NCBI GenBank assembly: GCA_027364735.1
Contig: DAHXOT010000028.1
Coordinates: forward strand, 1 to 63,741
Source: Hydrotalea sp.
GTDB lineage: Bacteria; Bacteroidota; Bacteroidia; Chitinophagales; Chitinophagaceae
Direction: 5' to 3'
Length of the DNA stretch: 63,741 nt
Shown: piece after piece, positions 45,632-54,042 of the stretch
How the letters are laid out: each line of letters opens with the position of its first letter
Numbering within the stretch: position 1 is the stretch's first letter
Notes under the pieces: model-generated
The model's database searches: none
Told to the model about the DNA's origin: nothing
Seen by the model: the letters and a program-made list of their open reading frames with translations, nothing else
Translations under genes and position numbers: made by a program

Positions 45632-46900
45632 TACAGAAGCACCCAATAGTTTGATGTGCTCGTAAAAATTGGGATACGATTTATTTATCGCCTCTGCTTC
45701 TTCAATAATGGTTTCGCCATCTGCCTTTAATGCAGCAATAGCACATGCCATAGCAATGCGATGATCGTGGTGTGAATGTACTCTGGCACTTTTTACATTG
45801 CCGCCTTTTATCATCATCACATCATCTTGCAATTCAATTTGCACACCCATTTTTGCAAATTCTTCCTGCAAAGTCAATCCTCTATTACTTTCTTTATGTG
45901 CTAATCTTGATACGCCTTTTATAACGGTAGTGCCTTTACAATAAGCGGCTAATGCAACTAATGGTGGAAATAAATCGGGACAATCGGTTGCATCAAATTC
46001 AAAAGGAATAAGCTGATTGGAAGAAGCAATTTTTATTTCATCACTCTCAATTAAAATATTAGCACCTGCATCTTTTACTGCTTTCACTATTGCCTTATCG
46101 GCTTGTGTGGAATGAATATCTAATCCTTTTATGCCAACTCCATTTACCGATGCAATAGCACCTGCTACCAATAAAAAAGCAGCTCCACTCCAATCGCCTT
46201 CTACAGTATAATTTATTGTTAATGTCTGATGTCTGATGTCTGATTTATTAAAAATAAATTCTTCGTAATTTTTATTTTCAGGTACATTCAATCCAAAATC
46301 CTGCATCACTTTTAAAGTTAAATCTATATAAGGTTTACTTTTTAAGTTTTTTACCGAAATACTTACACCATCGGCATTCGATGCTGCATACGCCAATAAT
46401 AATCCTGTTAAAAATTGAGAACTTAACGAACCGTCTATTTCAATATTTTTTGGCTGCAATGGACCTTTTACTTTTAAAGGAAGTTTACCATTATTTGAAT
46501 GAATACTTACATTTAATGCCGGGAGAATTTCATCAAAAAAATTCATTGGTCTTGTTATTAAACTTCCCAATCCATTGATAGTAATTTCTTGTTCGCTTAC
46601 AGCAACTATAGGTGTAAACATTCTAATGCTTAATCCGCTTTCGCCACAATTCATTATTGTATCAACCGGATGAACTCCTTTACTTTCAATAATAATGTTA
46701 TTGTTTAATTCTTGTATGGTGGCACCTAAATTTTTAATAATATTTAAGGCAGCTTTATCATCATTTGATATTCCGGGATTATGAATTACAGAAATACCTT
46801 TTCGAACTAAAGCTGCAGCACAAGCACGTTGCATAGAACTTTTAGAAGCAGGTGCATAAATATTTCCTATTAATTCTGAAGGTTGTATGGTTGCAATCAC
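45623..46900 (-). CDS. aroA: 3-phosphoshikimate 1-carboxyvinyltransferase (EPSP synthase)
   Basis: The 425-residue enzyme joins phosphoenolpyruvate to shikimate-3-phosphate. Motifs: N-terminal PASKSSMQRACAAALV, NCGESGLSIRMFTPI, SSQFLTGLLLA, and C-terminal ATDCPDLFPPLVALAAYCKGTTVI and RLAHKESNRGL. A 21-base stretch at 46222-46242 is a triple repeat of ATGTCTG that adds an IRHQT-type insert between strands. The upstream aroB gene is two bases away, so the two are co-transcribed. Confidence 0.95.
   Translation of the reverse strand: MIATIQPSELIGNIYAPASKSSMQRACAAALVRKGISVIHNPGISNDDKAALNIIKNLGATIQELNNNIIIESKGVHPVDTIMNCGESGLSIRMFTPIVAVSEQEITINGLGSLITRPMNFFDEILPALNVSIHSNNGKLPLKVKGPLQPKNIEIDGSLSSQFLTGLLLAYAASNADGVSISVKNLKSKPYIDLTLKVMQDFGLNVPENKNYEEFIFNKSDIRHQTLTINYTVEGDWSGAAFLLVAGAIASVNGVGIKGLDIHSTQADKAIVKAVKDAGANILIESDEIKIASSNQLIPFEFDATDCPDLFPPLVALAAYCKGTTVIKGVSRLAHKESNRGLTLQEEFAKMGVQIELQDDVMMIKGGNVKSARVHSHHDHRIAMACAIAALKADGETIIEEAEAINKSYPNFYEHIKLLGASVSV
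46222..46242. repeat. Heptanucleotide tandem repeat inside aroA
   Basis: ATGTCTG is repeated three times without error (46222-46228, 46229-46235, 46236-46242). Because three 7-base units make 21 bases, the reading frame is kept; gain or loss of one unit would break aroA. Confidence 0.85.
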
Positions 46901-46902
46901 AA

Positions 46903-47919
46903 TTATAAAGATTGAATGATTTCTTTTAACTGATTAAAGGCAATTGGATAAATTATTCCTTTTCCTATCTTTTCTAATAAAATAAAATTTATTTCCTTTT
47001 GCTCTCTCTTCTTATCCATTTTCATTACATCAAAAATTTTATTTTTATTAAACTTAATATTGGTTGGCAAGTTATAAATAGTAAGTACTTCATGCACTAT
47101 TGCAGCGTCTTTAAAACCTATAAGTTCTTCCGAAATTTTAGCGGCATAACTCATTCCTATTGCTACTGCCTCTCCATGCATTAATTGATACTGATTTTCT
47201 AACGCATGACCCAATGTATGTCCGAAATTTAGAAGCTTTCTCTCCCCTTGTTCTAACTCATCGTGCTGCACAACTTTCAATTTAATTTTTACATTGCGTT
47301 GCACAAGCTGATCAATATTTTTACGTGTATTTTTATAATTATCTATTGAGTGATATTGTAATTCCTTCAACATCTCTTTATCCTTAATGCAAGCATGTTT
47401 AATAATTTCTGCAAAACCATTTCTCCATTGGCTATCGGGTAATGTTTTTAAGAAATTTAAATCATGAAGAATAAAGGCCGGCTGTTTAATAACTCCAACA
47501 ATATTTTTATACATGCCAATATCTATTCCGTTTTTACCACCTATGCTTGCATCAACTAATGCCAATAAAGTGGTAGGAATAAAACCAAACCGAATTCCTC
47601 GCATATAAATACTGGCTACATATCCTGTTATATCGGTAATAACACCCCCGCCAACTCCTACTAAAACTGTTTTTCTATCGGCTTCAAATTCAATTAATTT
47701 TTGAATAATTATATTAACAGTAGCTTGTGTTTTATGCTGCTCACCTGCTTTAATTATAATAGTTTTAAAGTTTTTAAACTTCCCTGTTTGAGCAGCATAT
47801 ACATTTTCATCGGTAATAAATATGCTATTTTTTAGTTCAATAATATCTCTTAGCTGATTGATATTAGATGAGAAATAAAAATCGGTTGAGCTATTGTTAA
47901 ACCTAAATGTTTGTTTCAT
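46903..47919 (-). CDS. aroB: 3-dehydroquinate synthase
   Basis: The 338-residue NAD- and metal-dependent enzyme is the second step of the shikimate route. The NAD loop is VGVGGGVITDITGYVASIYMRGI, the substrate region IPTTLLALVDASIGGKNGID, and the zinc ligands lie in KLLNFGHTLGHALE with LMHGEAVAIGM. The length is normal. It starts 27 bases after the DAHP synthase gene and ends two bases before aroA on the same strand. Confidence 0.96.
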   Translation of the reverse strand: MKQTFRFNNSSTDFYFSSNINQLRDIIELKNSIFITDENVYAAQTGKFKNFKTIIIKAGEQHKTQATVNIIIQKLIEFEADRKTVLVGVGGGVITDITGYVASIYMRGIRFGFIPTTLLALVDASIGGKNGIDIGMYKNIVGVIKQPAFILHDLNFLKTLPDSQWRNGFAEIIKHACIKDKEMLKELQYHSIDNYKNTRKNIDQLVQRNVKIKLKVVQHDELEQGERKLLNFGHTLGHALENQYQLMHGEAVAIGMSYAAKISEELIGFKDAAIVHEVLTIYNLPTNIKFNKNKIFDVMKMDKKREQKEINFILLEKIGKGIIYPIAFNQLKEIIQSL

Positions 47920-47946
47920 ACTAACTAAAACTAATTGTACAGAAGT

Positions 47947-49032
47947 TTATGAATTGAAGATTTTATTTTGATGATTAATGCTTTCCATGTGCACTGCATC
48001 AAAATATTTAGTAATAAATTCTTTACTCAAGCCTAATTTTTCGCCTTTAGCAAAAGCTCTTTCTAAAATTTCGTTCCAACGATTGGTTTGTAAAATGGTG
48101 ATATTATTTTCTTTTTTGTATTGCCCAATTTTTTCGGCAATTTTAATACGCTGACTTAAAATTTGCATTAACTCATCATCTAAATGATTAATTTGTTGGC
48201 GTAATGCTTCTAATGCAGCATGATATTCTTCGCTGGAAATATCTTCTTTTCTCCAATGTATATTTCCTATTAATTCTCCTAATCTTTCAGGAGTTATTTG
48301 CTGTTTTGCATCACTCCATGCTTTATCCGGATCAATATGACTTTCAATAATTAATCCATCATAATCTAAATCAATAGCTTTTTGAGCTACATCCTGCAAC
48401 ATGTGCCTGTTACCACAAATATGTGATGGATCGTTAATTAACATCATGTGCGGATTTCTTCTTTTCATTTCAATGGCTAAATGCCACATAGGAGCATTGC
48501 GATATTCGGTATTGCCATACGAACTAAATCCACGATGAATGAGTCCTATATTTTTAATACCTGCTTTAGCAACACGTTCAACTGCACCAATCCATAATTC
48601 CAAATCGGGATTAATAGGGTTTTTAATTAATACAGGTATATCGGCACCACGTAAAGCATCTGCCACATCTTGTACACTAAACGGATTAACAGTAGTACGT
48701 GCACCAATCCATAAAACATCTACCCCAAAATGTAAAGCATCTTCTACTTGTTTTCCTGTTGCTACTTCAACAGTAACAGGTAATCCTGTAATTTCTTTAG
48801 CTTTTTGCATCCATGGTAAGCCTTTGGTACCAACACCTTCAAAAGATCCGGGGCGTGTACGAGGTTTCCAAATACCGGCACGCAACATATCAACTTTACC
48901 TGTTGCTGCAAGGCGTGTAGCTGTTTCTAAAACTTGTTCTTCTGTTTCGGCACTACAAGGACCGCTAATAATAAGTGGACGTTTACTCCATACGTCGTTA
49001 ATTGTTTTGTTTAGTTGCAATGTCTGTTCCAT
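47947..49032 (-). CDS. Bifunctional DAHP synthase / chorismate mutase
   Basis: The 361-residue fusion has an N-terminal class I beta-type (KDO8P-like) DAHP synthase (about 10-265): GPCSAETEEQVLETA, RAGIWKPRTRPGSFEG, HRGFSSYGNTEYRNAP. The C-terminal AroQ-class chorismate mutase (about 270-355) has LEALRQQINHLDDELMQILSQRIKIAEKIGQYKKEN. It therefore catalyses the entry step and also the chorismate-to-prephenate branch; the mutase domain probably also serves feedback control. The chorismate mutase is here, not on pheA, which agrees with the monofunctional pheA upstream. Confidence 0.95.
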   Translation of the reverse strand: MEQTLQLNKTINDVWSKRPLIISGPCSAETEEQVLETATRLAATGKVDMLRAGIWKPRTRPGSFEGVGTKGLPWMQKAKEITGLPVTVEVATGKQVEDALHFGVDVLWIGARTTVNPFSVQDVADALRGADIPVLIKNPINPDLELWIGAVERVAKAGIKNIGLIHRGFSSYGNTEYRNAPMWHLAIEMKRRNPHMMLINDPSHICGNRHMLQDVAQKAIDLDYDGLIIESHIDPDKAWSDAKQQITPERLGELIGNIHWRKEDISSEEYHAALEALRQQINHLDDELMQILSQRIKIAEKIGQYKKENNITILQTNRWNEILERAFAKGEKLGLSKEFITKYFDAVHMESINHQNKIFNS

Positions 49033-49111
49033 TGAGTTTTATGTTATAAGTTATACGTTTTAAGTGTTGATGATAAATTGATAGATATTACCTACAACTT
49101 ACCGCTTACAA

Positions 49112-50773
49112 CTATCTTGAATTAGCATCATTCATTCTAATTCTTCTTCCACGATAATTTTTTCCATCGATAGAACGAATCATTTGAGTAGCGGCTTTAC
49201 TATCAACTTCAATCCAGCTATTCATTTCTTTCATATCAATTCGGCCTAATACTTCTTTTTTCAAATCGCTCATATCTAATATAAACTGTAAAAAGCTTGC
49301 TTTATAAAAACCATCTTTTGTTCCCAGATTAACAAATAATCTTTTATAGTTTCCATTAAAATCGCTTCTATCATCTCTTCTTCCTCTGCTTTGATCTCTT
49401 ATGCCTTGATTATGGTCTCTATTTCGTTCATTTCGTTTAGGCTGTTCACGAATATTTAAATCTTCGGCATTTTCATAATATTTTAAAAACCTATCAAACT
49501 CTAATGCTGCTAATCTTTGCAATACTTCTTCTTTGCTTACATCGGCAAACTTTTCTTCGAGCATGGGTAAATAGGTTTCATAATCGCCATGACTAATATC
49601 GGTTTGCAATAGTTTATCCATAGAAGCATAAAATTGTTTTCTGCAAACATCTTTACCACTCGGAATTTCTAATTTATGAAATGGCACTTGCACCATTTTT
49701 TCAATTGACCGTAGTTTATAGGTTTCTTTACTGTGAACGATACTCATACATATTCCTGTATGCCCTGCACGTCCTGTTCTTCCGCTTCTGTGAGTATATA
49801 CTTCAATATCATCAGGCAATTCGTAGTTTATAACATGTGTTATTTCTTTTACATCAATACCTCTTGCTGCTACATCGGTTGCAATTAAAAGTTGTAATGT
49901 TTTATCTCTAAACTCGCCCATTACCTTATCGCGTTGTTGTTGTGTAAGATCTCCATGTAAGGCATCAATATCATAACCTTCTCTTGTTAGTTTCTCAGCA
50001 ATACCTTGAGCATCTATTTTAGTACGAGTAAATATGATACCATAAATACCCGGATTAAAATCAATTAACCTTTTCAATGCTTCATACCGATGATGTGCAT
50101 TTACTACATAATATTGATGATCAACATTTTTATTGGCAGTATTCATTTTACCCACGGTTACTTCATGTGGGTGTTTCATGTACAATTTACTTACTCGCCT
50201 TATTTCGGGAGGCATTGTTGCACTAAATAACCATGTTGCTTCACGTTCTGGTGTATTTTCTAAAATAAATTCTATATCATCTTTAAAGCCCATGTTTAAC
50301 ATTTCATCTGCCTCATCTAAAACAACGTATTTTATTTTTTCTAAATTAATGGCTTTGCGTTCAATTAAATCTATTAACCGTCCCGGAGTTGCCACTACAA
50401 TTTGAATACCTCGTTTCAAATCGCGTATTTGCATTCCTATGCTGGTTCCGCCATACACGGCTACTACATTCATTCCCGGAATAAATTTCTTAAACAATTC
50501 TACCTCTGTTACAATTTGCATGCAAAGTTCTCTGGTTGGACAAACTACCAATGCCTGAGGAAAGCGTTGTTTTTCATCAACCAAATGCAATAATGGTAAG
50601 CCAAAAGCCGCTGTTTTACCTGTGCCTGTTTGGGCTAACCCTACTAAATCTTTTGTACCGCTTAATAAAACCGGAATAGCCTGCTCTTGTATTGGCGTTG
50701 GGTTCACAAACCCCAATGCCTCTGTTGCCTGAACCAATCGAGCATCTAATCCTAACTCACTAAATGTTGTCAT
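49112..50773 (-). CDS. DEAD-box RNA helicase with DbpA-like C-terminal RNA-binding domain
   Basis: The 553-residue ATP-dependent RNA helicase has the Q motif GFVNPTPIQEQAIP, motif I AQTGTGKTA, motif II VLDEADEML, motif III SAT, and motif VI HRSGRTGRAGHTG. A basic Arg/Asn/Asp-rich linker (about 455-480) and a DbpA/CsdA-type RRM (about 485-553) follow. It acts in ribosome assembly or cold adaptation. It sits inside the aromatic cluster on the same strand but separated by 222 bases from tyrA and 79 from the DAHP synthase gene. Confidence 0.94.
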   Translation of the reverse strand: MTTFSELGLDARLVQATEALGFVNPTPIQEQAIPVLLSGTKDLVGLAQTGTGKTAAFGLPLLHLVDEKQRFPQALVVCPTRELCMQIVTEVELFKKFIPGMNVVAVYGGTSIGMQIRDLKRGIQIVVATPGRLIDLIERKAINLEKIKYVVLDEADEMLNMGFKDDIEFILENTPEREATWLFSATMPPEIRRVSKLYMKHPHEVTVGKMNTANKNVDHQYYVVNAHHRYEALKRLIDFNPGIYGIIFTRTKIDAQGIAEKLTREGYDIDALHGDLTQQQRDKVMGEFRDKTLQLLIATDVAARGIDVKEITHVINYELPDDIEVYTHRSGRTGRAGHTGICMSIVHSKETYKLRSIEKMVQVPFHKLEIPSGKDVCRKQFYASMDKLLQTDISHGDYETYLPMLEEKFADVSKEEVLQRLAALEFDRFLKYYENAEDLNIREQPKRNERNRDHNQGIRDQSRGRRDDRSDFNGNYKRLFVNLGTKDGFYKASFLQFILDMSDLKKEVLGRIDMKEMNSWIEVDSKAATQMIRSIDGKNYRGRRIRMNDANSR

Positions 50774-50906
50774 TACTTGTTAAATTTTGCCGCAAAGGTA
50801 ATTTATTAAAATCCTTCACAGCTATTTGTTTTAATTGTGTTACCAGCAAAGGTTTTCATGGCATCGTCGGTTGTGTCACTCACTTCAACGTTCCAAAAAT
50901 TTTTCA

Positions 50907-50986
50907 TCATTTCGAGCATAGCGAGAAATCCACTCGTAATTGTTATAACAGATTTCTCACTCCGCTTTGCTCCGTTCGAAATGACG
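50907..50986. repeat. Palindromic intergenic repeat, copy C
   Basis: Nested inverted repeats TCATTTCGAG (50907-50916) with TTCGAAATGA (50975-50984), and GAGAAATC (50923-50930) with GATTTCTC (50951-50958), make a long hairpin. It shares AGATTTCTCACT and CGTTCGAAATGACG with copies A and B near 14.7 kb. The element sits between tyrA and the helicase gene, where it could act as a terminator or mRNA end protector. Confidence 0.8.
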
Positions 50987-50995
50987 CTAAAATTA

Positions 50996-51844
50996 TCATT
51001 TAATAATCCTCTTTATTTTATTTGCATTCTGCATCAACTCATTTAAAAATTCCATATTTTCTTTTTCTAAGGCACTTTTAAATTTTCTTAATTGAGAAAT
51101 ATGTTCATTTAAAACATCTAATACATTTTCTCTGTTTTGCATAAATATTGGTGCCCACATAGCAGGATTACTTTTTGCCAACCGAACAGTACTTTCAAAA
51201 CCACCTCCGGCTAATTGAAAAATAGCATCTTCTTCTTTTTCTTTTTCCAATACAGTATTGGCTAATGCAAACGAGGTAATATGTGAAATATGGCTTACAT
51301 AAGCAGCATGCATATCGTGAGCAGCGGCCTCCATATATACCAAGTTCATTCCTAATGTTGTATATATTTTTTCAACTTTTGCCACAATATTTTTGTCGCT
51401 TTTTTCCTTATCGCAAATTACACAAGCTCTTCCTGCAAAAGCATTATGAACTGCAGCTTCGGGTCCGCTATACTCTGTACCCCACATTGGATGAGTGGCT
51501 ACAAATTGTTTTCTTTTGGGATGGTTTTTTATTGCTTCGCACAAAACAAATTTAGTAGAGCCCGCATCTACTACTATTTGGTTATCGGCAAGAGCATCCA
51601 TTATTTGTTGCATGATAGGCACTGTTGCATCAACCGGAATAGCCACATATATTAAATCGCTTTTTTTAATTGCTTCTTCCAATGGCAGAGCTTCATCAAT
51701 TAATCCCAGTTCCAATGCCTTAATTTCACTTGCTTTGGTTCTGCTAACACCAATTACATTTTTTACAAATCCATGTTTTTTCATTGCCAATGCAAATGAG
51801 CCGCTAATTAAACCTACGCCTACTATTGTAATATTATTAAACAT
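50996..51844 (-). CDS. tyrA: Prephenate dehydrogenase
   Basis: With the ATG at 51844 the protein has 282 residues and starts at the NAD motif MFNNITIVGVGLISGSFALAM; the longer frame overlaps the aminotransferase and adds 16 residues. It oxidatively decarboxylates prephenate to 4-hydroxyphenylpyruvate for tyrosine. Signatures are ATHPMWGTEYSGPEAA and HAAYVSHISHITSFALA. There is no chorismate mutase or ACT domain. The aminotransferase stop is 4 bases upstream. Confidence 0.93.
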   Translation of the reverse strand: MFNNITIVGVGLISGSFALAMKKHGFVKNVIGVSRTKASEIKALELGLIDEALPLEEAIKKSDLIYVAIPVDATVPIMQQIMDALADNQIVVDAGSTKFVLCEAIKNHPKRKQFVATHPMWGTEYSGPEAAVHNAFAGRACVICDKEKSDKNIVAKVEKIYTTLGMNLVYMEAAAHDMHAAYVSHISHITSFALANTVLEKEKEEDAIFQLAGGGFESTVRLAKSNPAMWAPIFMQNRENVLDVLNEHISQLRKFKSALEKENMEFLNELMQNANKIKRIIK

Positions 51845-51848
51845 CACT

Positions 51849-53060
51849 TTAGTTTTTATTTTTCTCGTTAATTCTATTAATTGCTTCTTCAAATTTTTCT
51901 ATGCTTCCGCATAAACTAACACGCACATAATTTTTACCCGCACTACCAAAAATTCCGCCCGGTGTGATGAATACATTTGATTGGTATAAAATTTTATCAC
52001 TCAAAGCACCACCAATTCCTAATGGATGATTTTCTTCAATCCCTTCCTTTAGAGGGGTTGGGGAGGCCGCCCAAACAAACATGCCCACTTGATTTTTTGA
52101 ATAAACACAATTCAATAAATCTAACAACTCAAAAACTTTCTTTCTTCTTTCGGCATAAATTTTATTGATACTATTGTACCAATCTTTATCTAAGCTTAAA
52201 GCTTTAGCAGCAGCGAGTTGCAGCGGAAGAAACATACCGCTATCCATATTACTTTTAAAGCGTAATACCTCATCAATATGTTGTTTATTGGCACATAACA
52301 TTCCTACTCGCCATCCGGCCATATTAGCCGATTTGCTTAAAGAATTTAGTTCTATCACAACATCTTTTGCCCCTTCTACTTCTAATAAACTATGTGGTTC
52401 ATCATTTAAAATAAAACTATATGGGTTATCGTGTATAAGCAATAAATTATTTTTTTTGGCAAATGCAACTATCGCTACAAAAAAATCTTTTGCCGGTAAT
52501 TGCCCGGTTGGCATGTGCGGATAATTGAGAAAAAGTGCTTTAACCCCTTTAGAATTTAATTGTGTATATTCTTTAATTATTCTTTCTAATTCTACAAAAT
52601 TTGGATGATACTCATTTTCTTCTTTTAATTCATAATAAAGTGGAGTTGCTCCTGAAAGTTTTACAGCACTGGTATAAGTTGGGTATCCCGGATTGGGCAC
52701 CAATACACCTACTCCCTCCTCAAAATAAGTCATGCAGATATGCATAATTCCTTCTTTACTTCCCATTAATGGCAAAATTTCGGTATCGGCATTTAAGGTT
52801 ACATGATACCATGTTTTATACCAATTACTGATAGCATTTCGTAATACAGGAGATCCTTTGTAGGATTGATAGGCATGCACATTGGGTTTAGCACTTTCTT
52901 CCTGTAGTACTTTAATTACATCGGGATGAGGTGGTAAATCGGGGCTACCAATTCCAAGATTAATAATATTTTTTCCTTGTTTATTTAGTTCGTCTATTTC
53001 TCTCAATTTTTGAGAAAAATAATATTCACCAATACCTTCTAATCGTTTTGTTGTTTGCAT
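51849..53060 (-). CDS. PLP-dependent aminotransferase class I/II (aromatic-type)
   Basis: With the ATG at 53060 the protein has 403 residues; the longer frame overlaps pheA. Fold-type I features are INLGIGSPDLPPH near the N-terminus, NPGYPTYTSA, and the PLP lysine in ELNSLSKSANMAGWRVG. Its place between pheA and tyrA indicates transamination of phenylpyruvate and hydroxyphenylpyruvate. A GC-rich insert at about 52040-52070 adds the peptide SPTPLKEGIE. It begins one base after the pheA stop. Confidence 0.92.
   Translation of the reverse strand: MQTTKRLEGIGEYYFSQKLREIDELNKQGKNIINLGIGSPDLPPHPDVIKVLQEESAKPNVHAYQSYKGSPVLRNAISNWYKTWYHVTLNADTEILPLMGSKEGIMHICMTYFEEGVGVLVPNPGYPTYTSAVKLSGATPLYYELKEENEYHPNFVELERIIKEYTQLNSKGVKALFLNYPHMPTGQLPAKDFFVAIVAFAKKNNLLLIHDNPYSFILNDEPHSLLEVEGAKDVVIELNSLSKSANMAGWRVGMLCANKQHIDEVLRFKSNMDSGMFLPLQLAAAKALSLDKDWYNSINKIYAERRKKVFELLDLLNCVYSKNQVGMFVWAASPTPLKEGIEENHPLGIGGALSDKILYQSNVFITPGGIFGSAGKNYVRVSLCGSIEKFEEAINRINEKNKN
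52040..52070. repeat. GC-rich repeat-like insert inside the aminotransferase gene
   Basis: About 30 bases with C/G runs (CCTCCCCAACCCCTCTAAAG on the minus strand, then GAAGGG) stand out against AT-rich surroundings. The pattern resembles the CCCCTCTAAAGGGG-type dispersed repeats of Bacteroidota genomes. It is read through in frame. Confidence 0.55.
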
Positions 53061-53061
53061 T

Positions 53062-53892
53062 TTATAACTCTTTTCCGTTTTTATATGCTCCATAAACTTT
53101 AATTTGAGCAGTTAATGGCTTAATTGCTTCTAATACAGTATTAAACTGATGTAAATTTTCAAATTCCATGTCGGCATGAAAGCTGTATTTAAAATTAGTT
53201 CCTGCAATAGGAAAACTTTGCAGTTTACTTAAATTAATTCCACCCTCGGCAATTTTGGTTAATACTTTGGCTAAACTACCACGTGAATGATCTGTTTCGA
53301 AATTAACAGATGCCTTATTGGCATCATGTATTAGCATTGCTTCCTCGTTACGTTGTAGTATCAAAAATCGAGTATAATTATTTTTTTGTGTATGTATATT
53401 GGGGGCAATAATGGTTAATTGAAATAATTCGGCTGCCAATTTTCCGGCAATACCTGCAATATGTTTGCTTTTATGCTGATGAATATGTTTGGCACTTAAT
53501 GCGGTATCTTCAGTTTCTACCAACTTCCAATTGTATTTATCTAAATATTCCATACACTGCTGAATAGCCATGTGGTGAGAGTGCACTTCTTTAATATCTT
53601 CTAAACACACACCCGGATTGACCAATAAATGTTGTTTTATTGGCAGATATACTTCGCCAATAATTCTTAAATTACTTTTCTGCAATAAAGTATAATTGGG
53701 CAAAATACTACCGGCAATAGAATTTTCAATAGCCATTACGCCGCCATTACTTTCTTTTCTATTTGAAGCAATTTTAATTACTTCTCTAAAAGTGGCACAG
53801 GATATTACTTCTGTTTCTTTGCCATAAAATTGTCTTGCAGCCATTTGATGAAAGCTGCCTTCATAACCTTGTATGGAAACTTTAACTGCCAT
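53062..53892 (-). CDS. pheA: Prephenate dehydratase
   Basis: The 276-residue monofunctional enzyme turns prephenate into phenylpyruvate. Its catalytic domain (1-180) has VSIQGYEGSFHQMAA, MAIENSIAGSILPNY and TRFLILQRN. The ACT domain (about 190-270) has HSRGSLAKVLTKIAEGGINLSKLQSFPI, for phenylalanine feedback. It is the first gene of a pheA-aminotransferase-tyrA operon with gaps of 1 and 4 bases. Expression is probably controlled by the attenuator immediately upstream. Confidence 0.95.
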   Translation of the reverse strand: MAVKVSIQGYEGSFHQMAARQFYGKETEVISCATFREVIKIASNRKESNGGVMAIENSIAGSILPNYTLLQKSNLRIIGEVYLPIKQHLLVNPGVCLEDIKEVHSHHMAIQQCMEYLDKYNWKLVETEDTALSAKHIHQHKSKHIAGIAGKLAAELFQLTIIAPNIHTQKNNYTRFLILQRNEEAMLIHDANKASVNFETDHSRGSLAKVLTKIAEGGINLSKLQSFPIAGTNFKYSFHADMEFENLHQFNTVLEAIKPLTAQIKVYGAYKNGKEL

Positions 53893-53895
53893 AAT

Positions 53896-53922
53896 AAAAA
53901 AATCCCGGCTTTTGTGCCGGGA
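53896..53922 (-). terminator. Attenuator terminator hairpin directly before pheA
   Basis: On the minus strand, TCCCGGC (53922-53916), a 6-base loop and GCCGGGA (53909-53903) are followed by seven Ts (53902-53896), which end three bases before the pheA ATG at 53892. The stem can be extended by a G-U and an A-U pair. A strong terminator in this place would silence pheA unless it is prevented. Confidence 0.9.
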
Positions 53923-53947
53923 CTGTATGCTGATTTTTGTTTTTTAA

Positions 53948-54034
53948 TTACTGTTTTGCAAATACAACCCGGCTACTGTTTTCAAAGTAGAAATAAAAGA
54001 AAAAATAAAAGAATGTATTTACTAATATCTTCAT
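53948..54034 (-). CDS. Leader peptide for Phe/Tyr attenuation (28 residues)
   Basis: ATG at 54034 and TAA at 53950-53948 enclose 28 codons. Codons 8-17 read FFYFFFYFYF, that is ten aromatic codons in a row (seven Phe, three Tyr). After them comes ENSSRVVFAKQ. Codons 20-23 overlap the antiterminator arm. A peptide with this content directly before the pheA-aminotransferase-tyrA operon, together with the terminator, is the classical leader type (compare the Phe-rich leader of enterobacterial pheA). It was not expected as a standard gene because of its length. Confidence 0.88.
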   Translation of the reverse strand: MKILVNTFFYFFFYFYFENSSRVVFAKQ

Positions 54035-54042
54035 AACGGTTG

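Larger units (their letters stand above)
53896..54034 (-). promoter_or_regulatory. Phe/Tyr transcription attenuator of the pheA-aminotransferase-tyrA operon
   Basis: The region combines a leader ORF (53948-54034), an antiterminator arm AGCCGGG inside it (53974-53968), the terminator 5' arm CCCGGC (53921-53916) and the 3' arm GCCGGG (53909-53904). The antiterminator arm repeats the terminator 3' arm, so the 5' arm can pair with either. A ribosome stalled at the aromatic codons leaves the first arm free (antitermination). A ribosome reaching the leader stop covers it (termination). The logic is that of known phe and trp attenuators; here it is inferred from sequence only. Confidence 0.88.

Noticed and set aside
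50764-51003. 79-codon plus-strand ORF between helicase and tyrA
   Set aside because: It runs through repeat copy C and has no family resemblance; it is a shadow of the intergenic repeat.
53830-54036. 68-codon plus-strand ORF antisense to the pheA start and leader
   Set aside because: No recognisable domain. The minus strand carries a far better explained leader ORF, hairpin and pheA.
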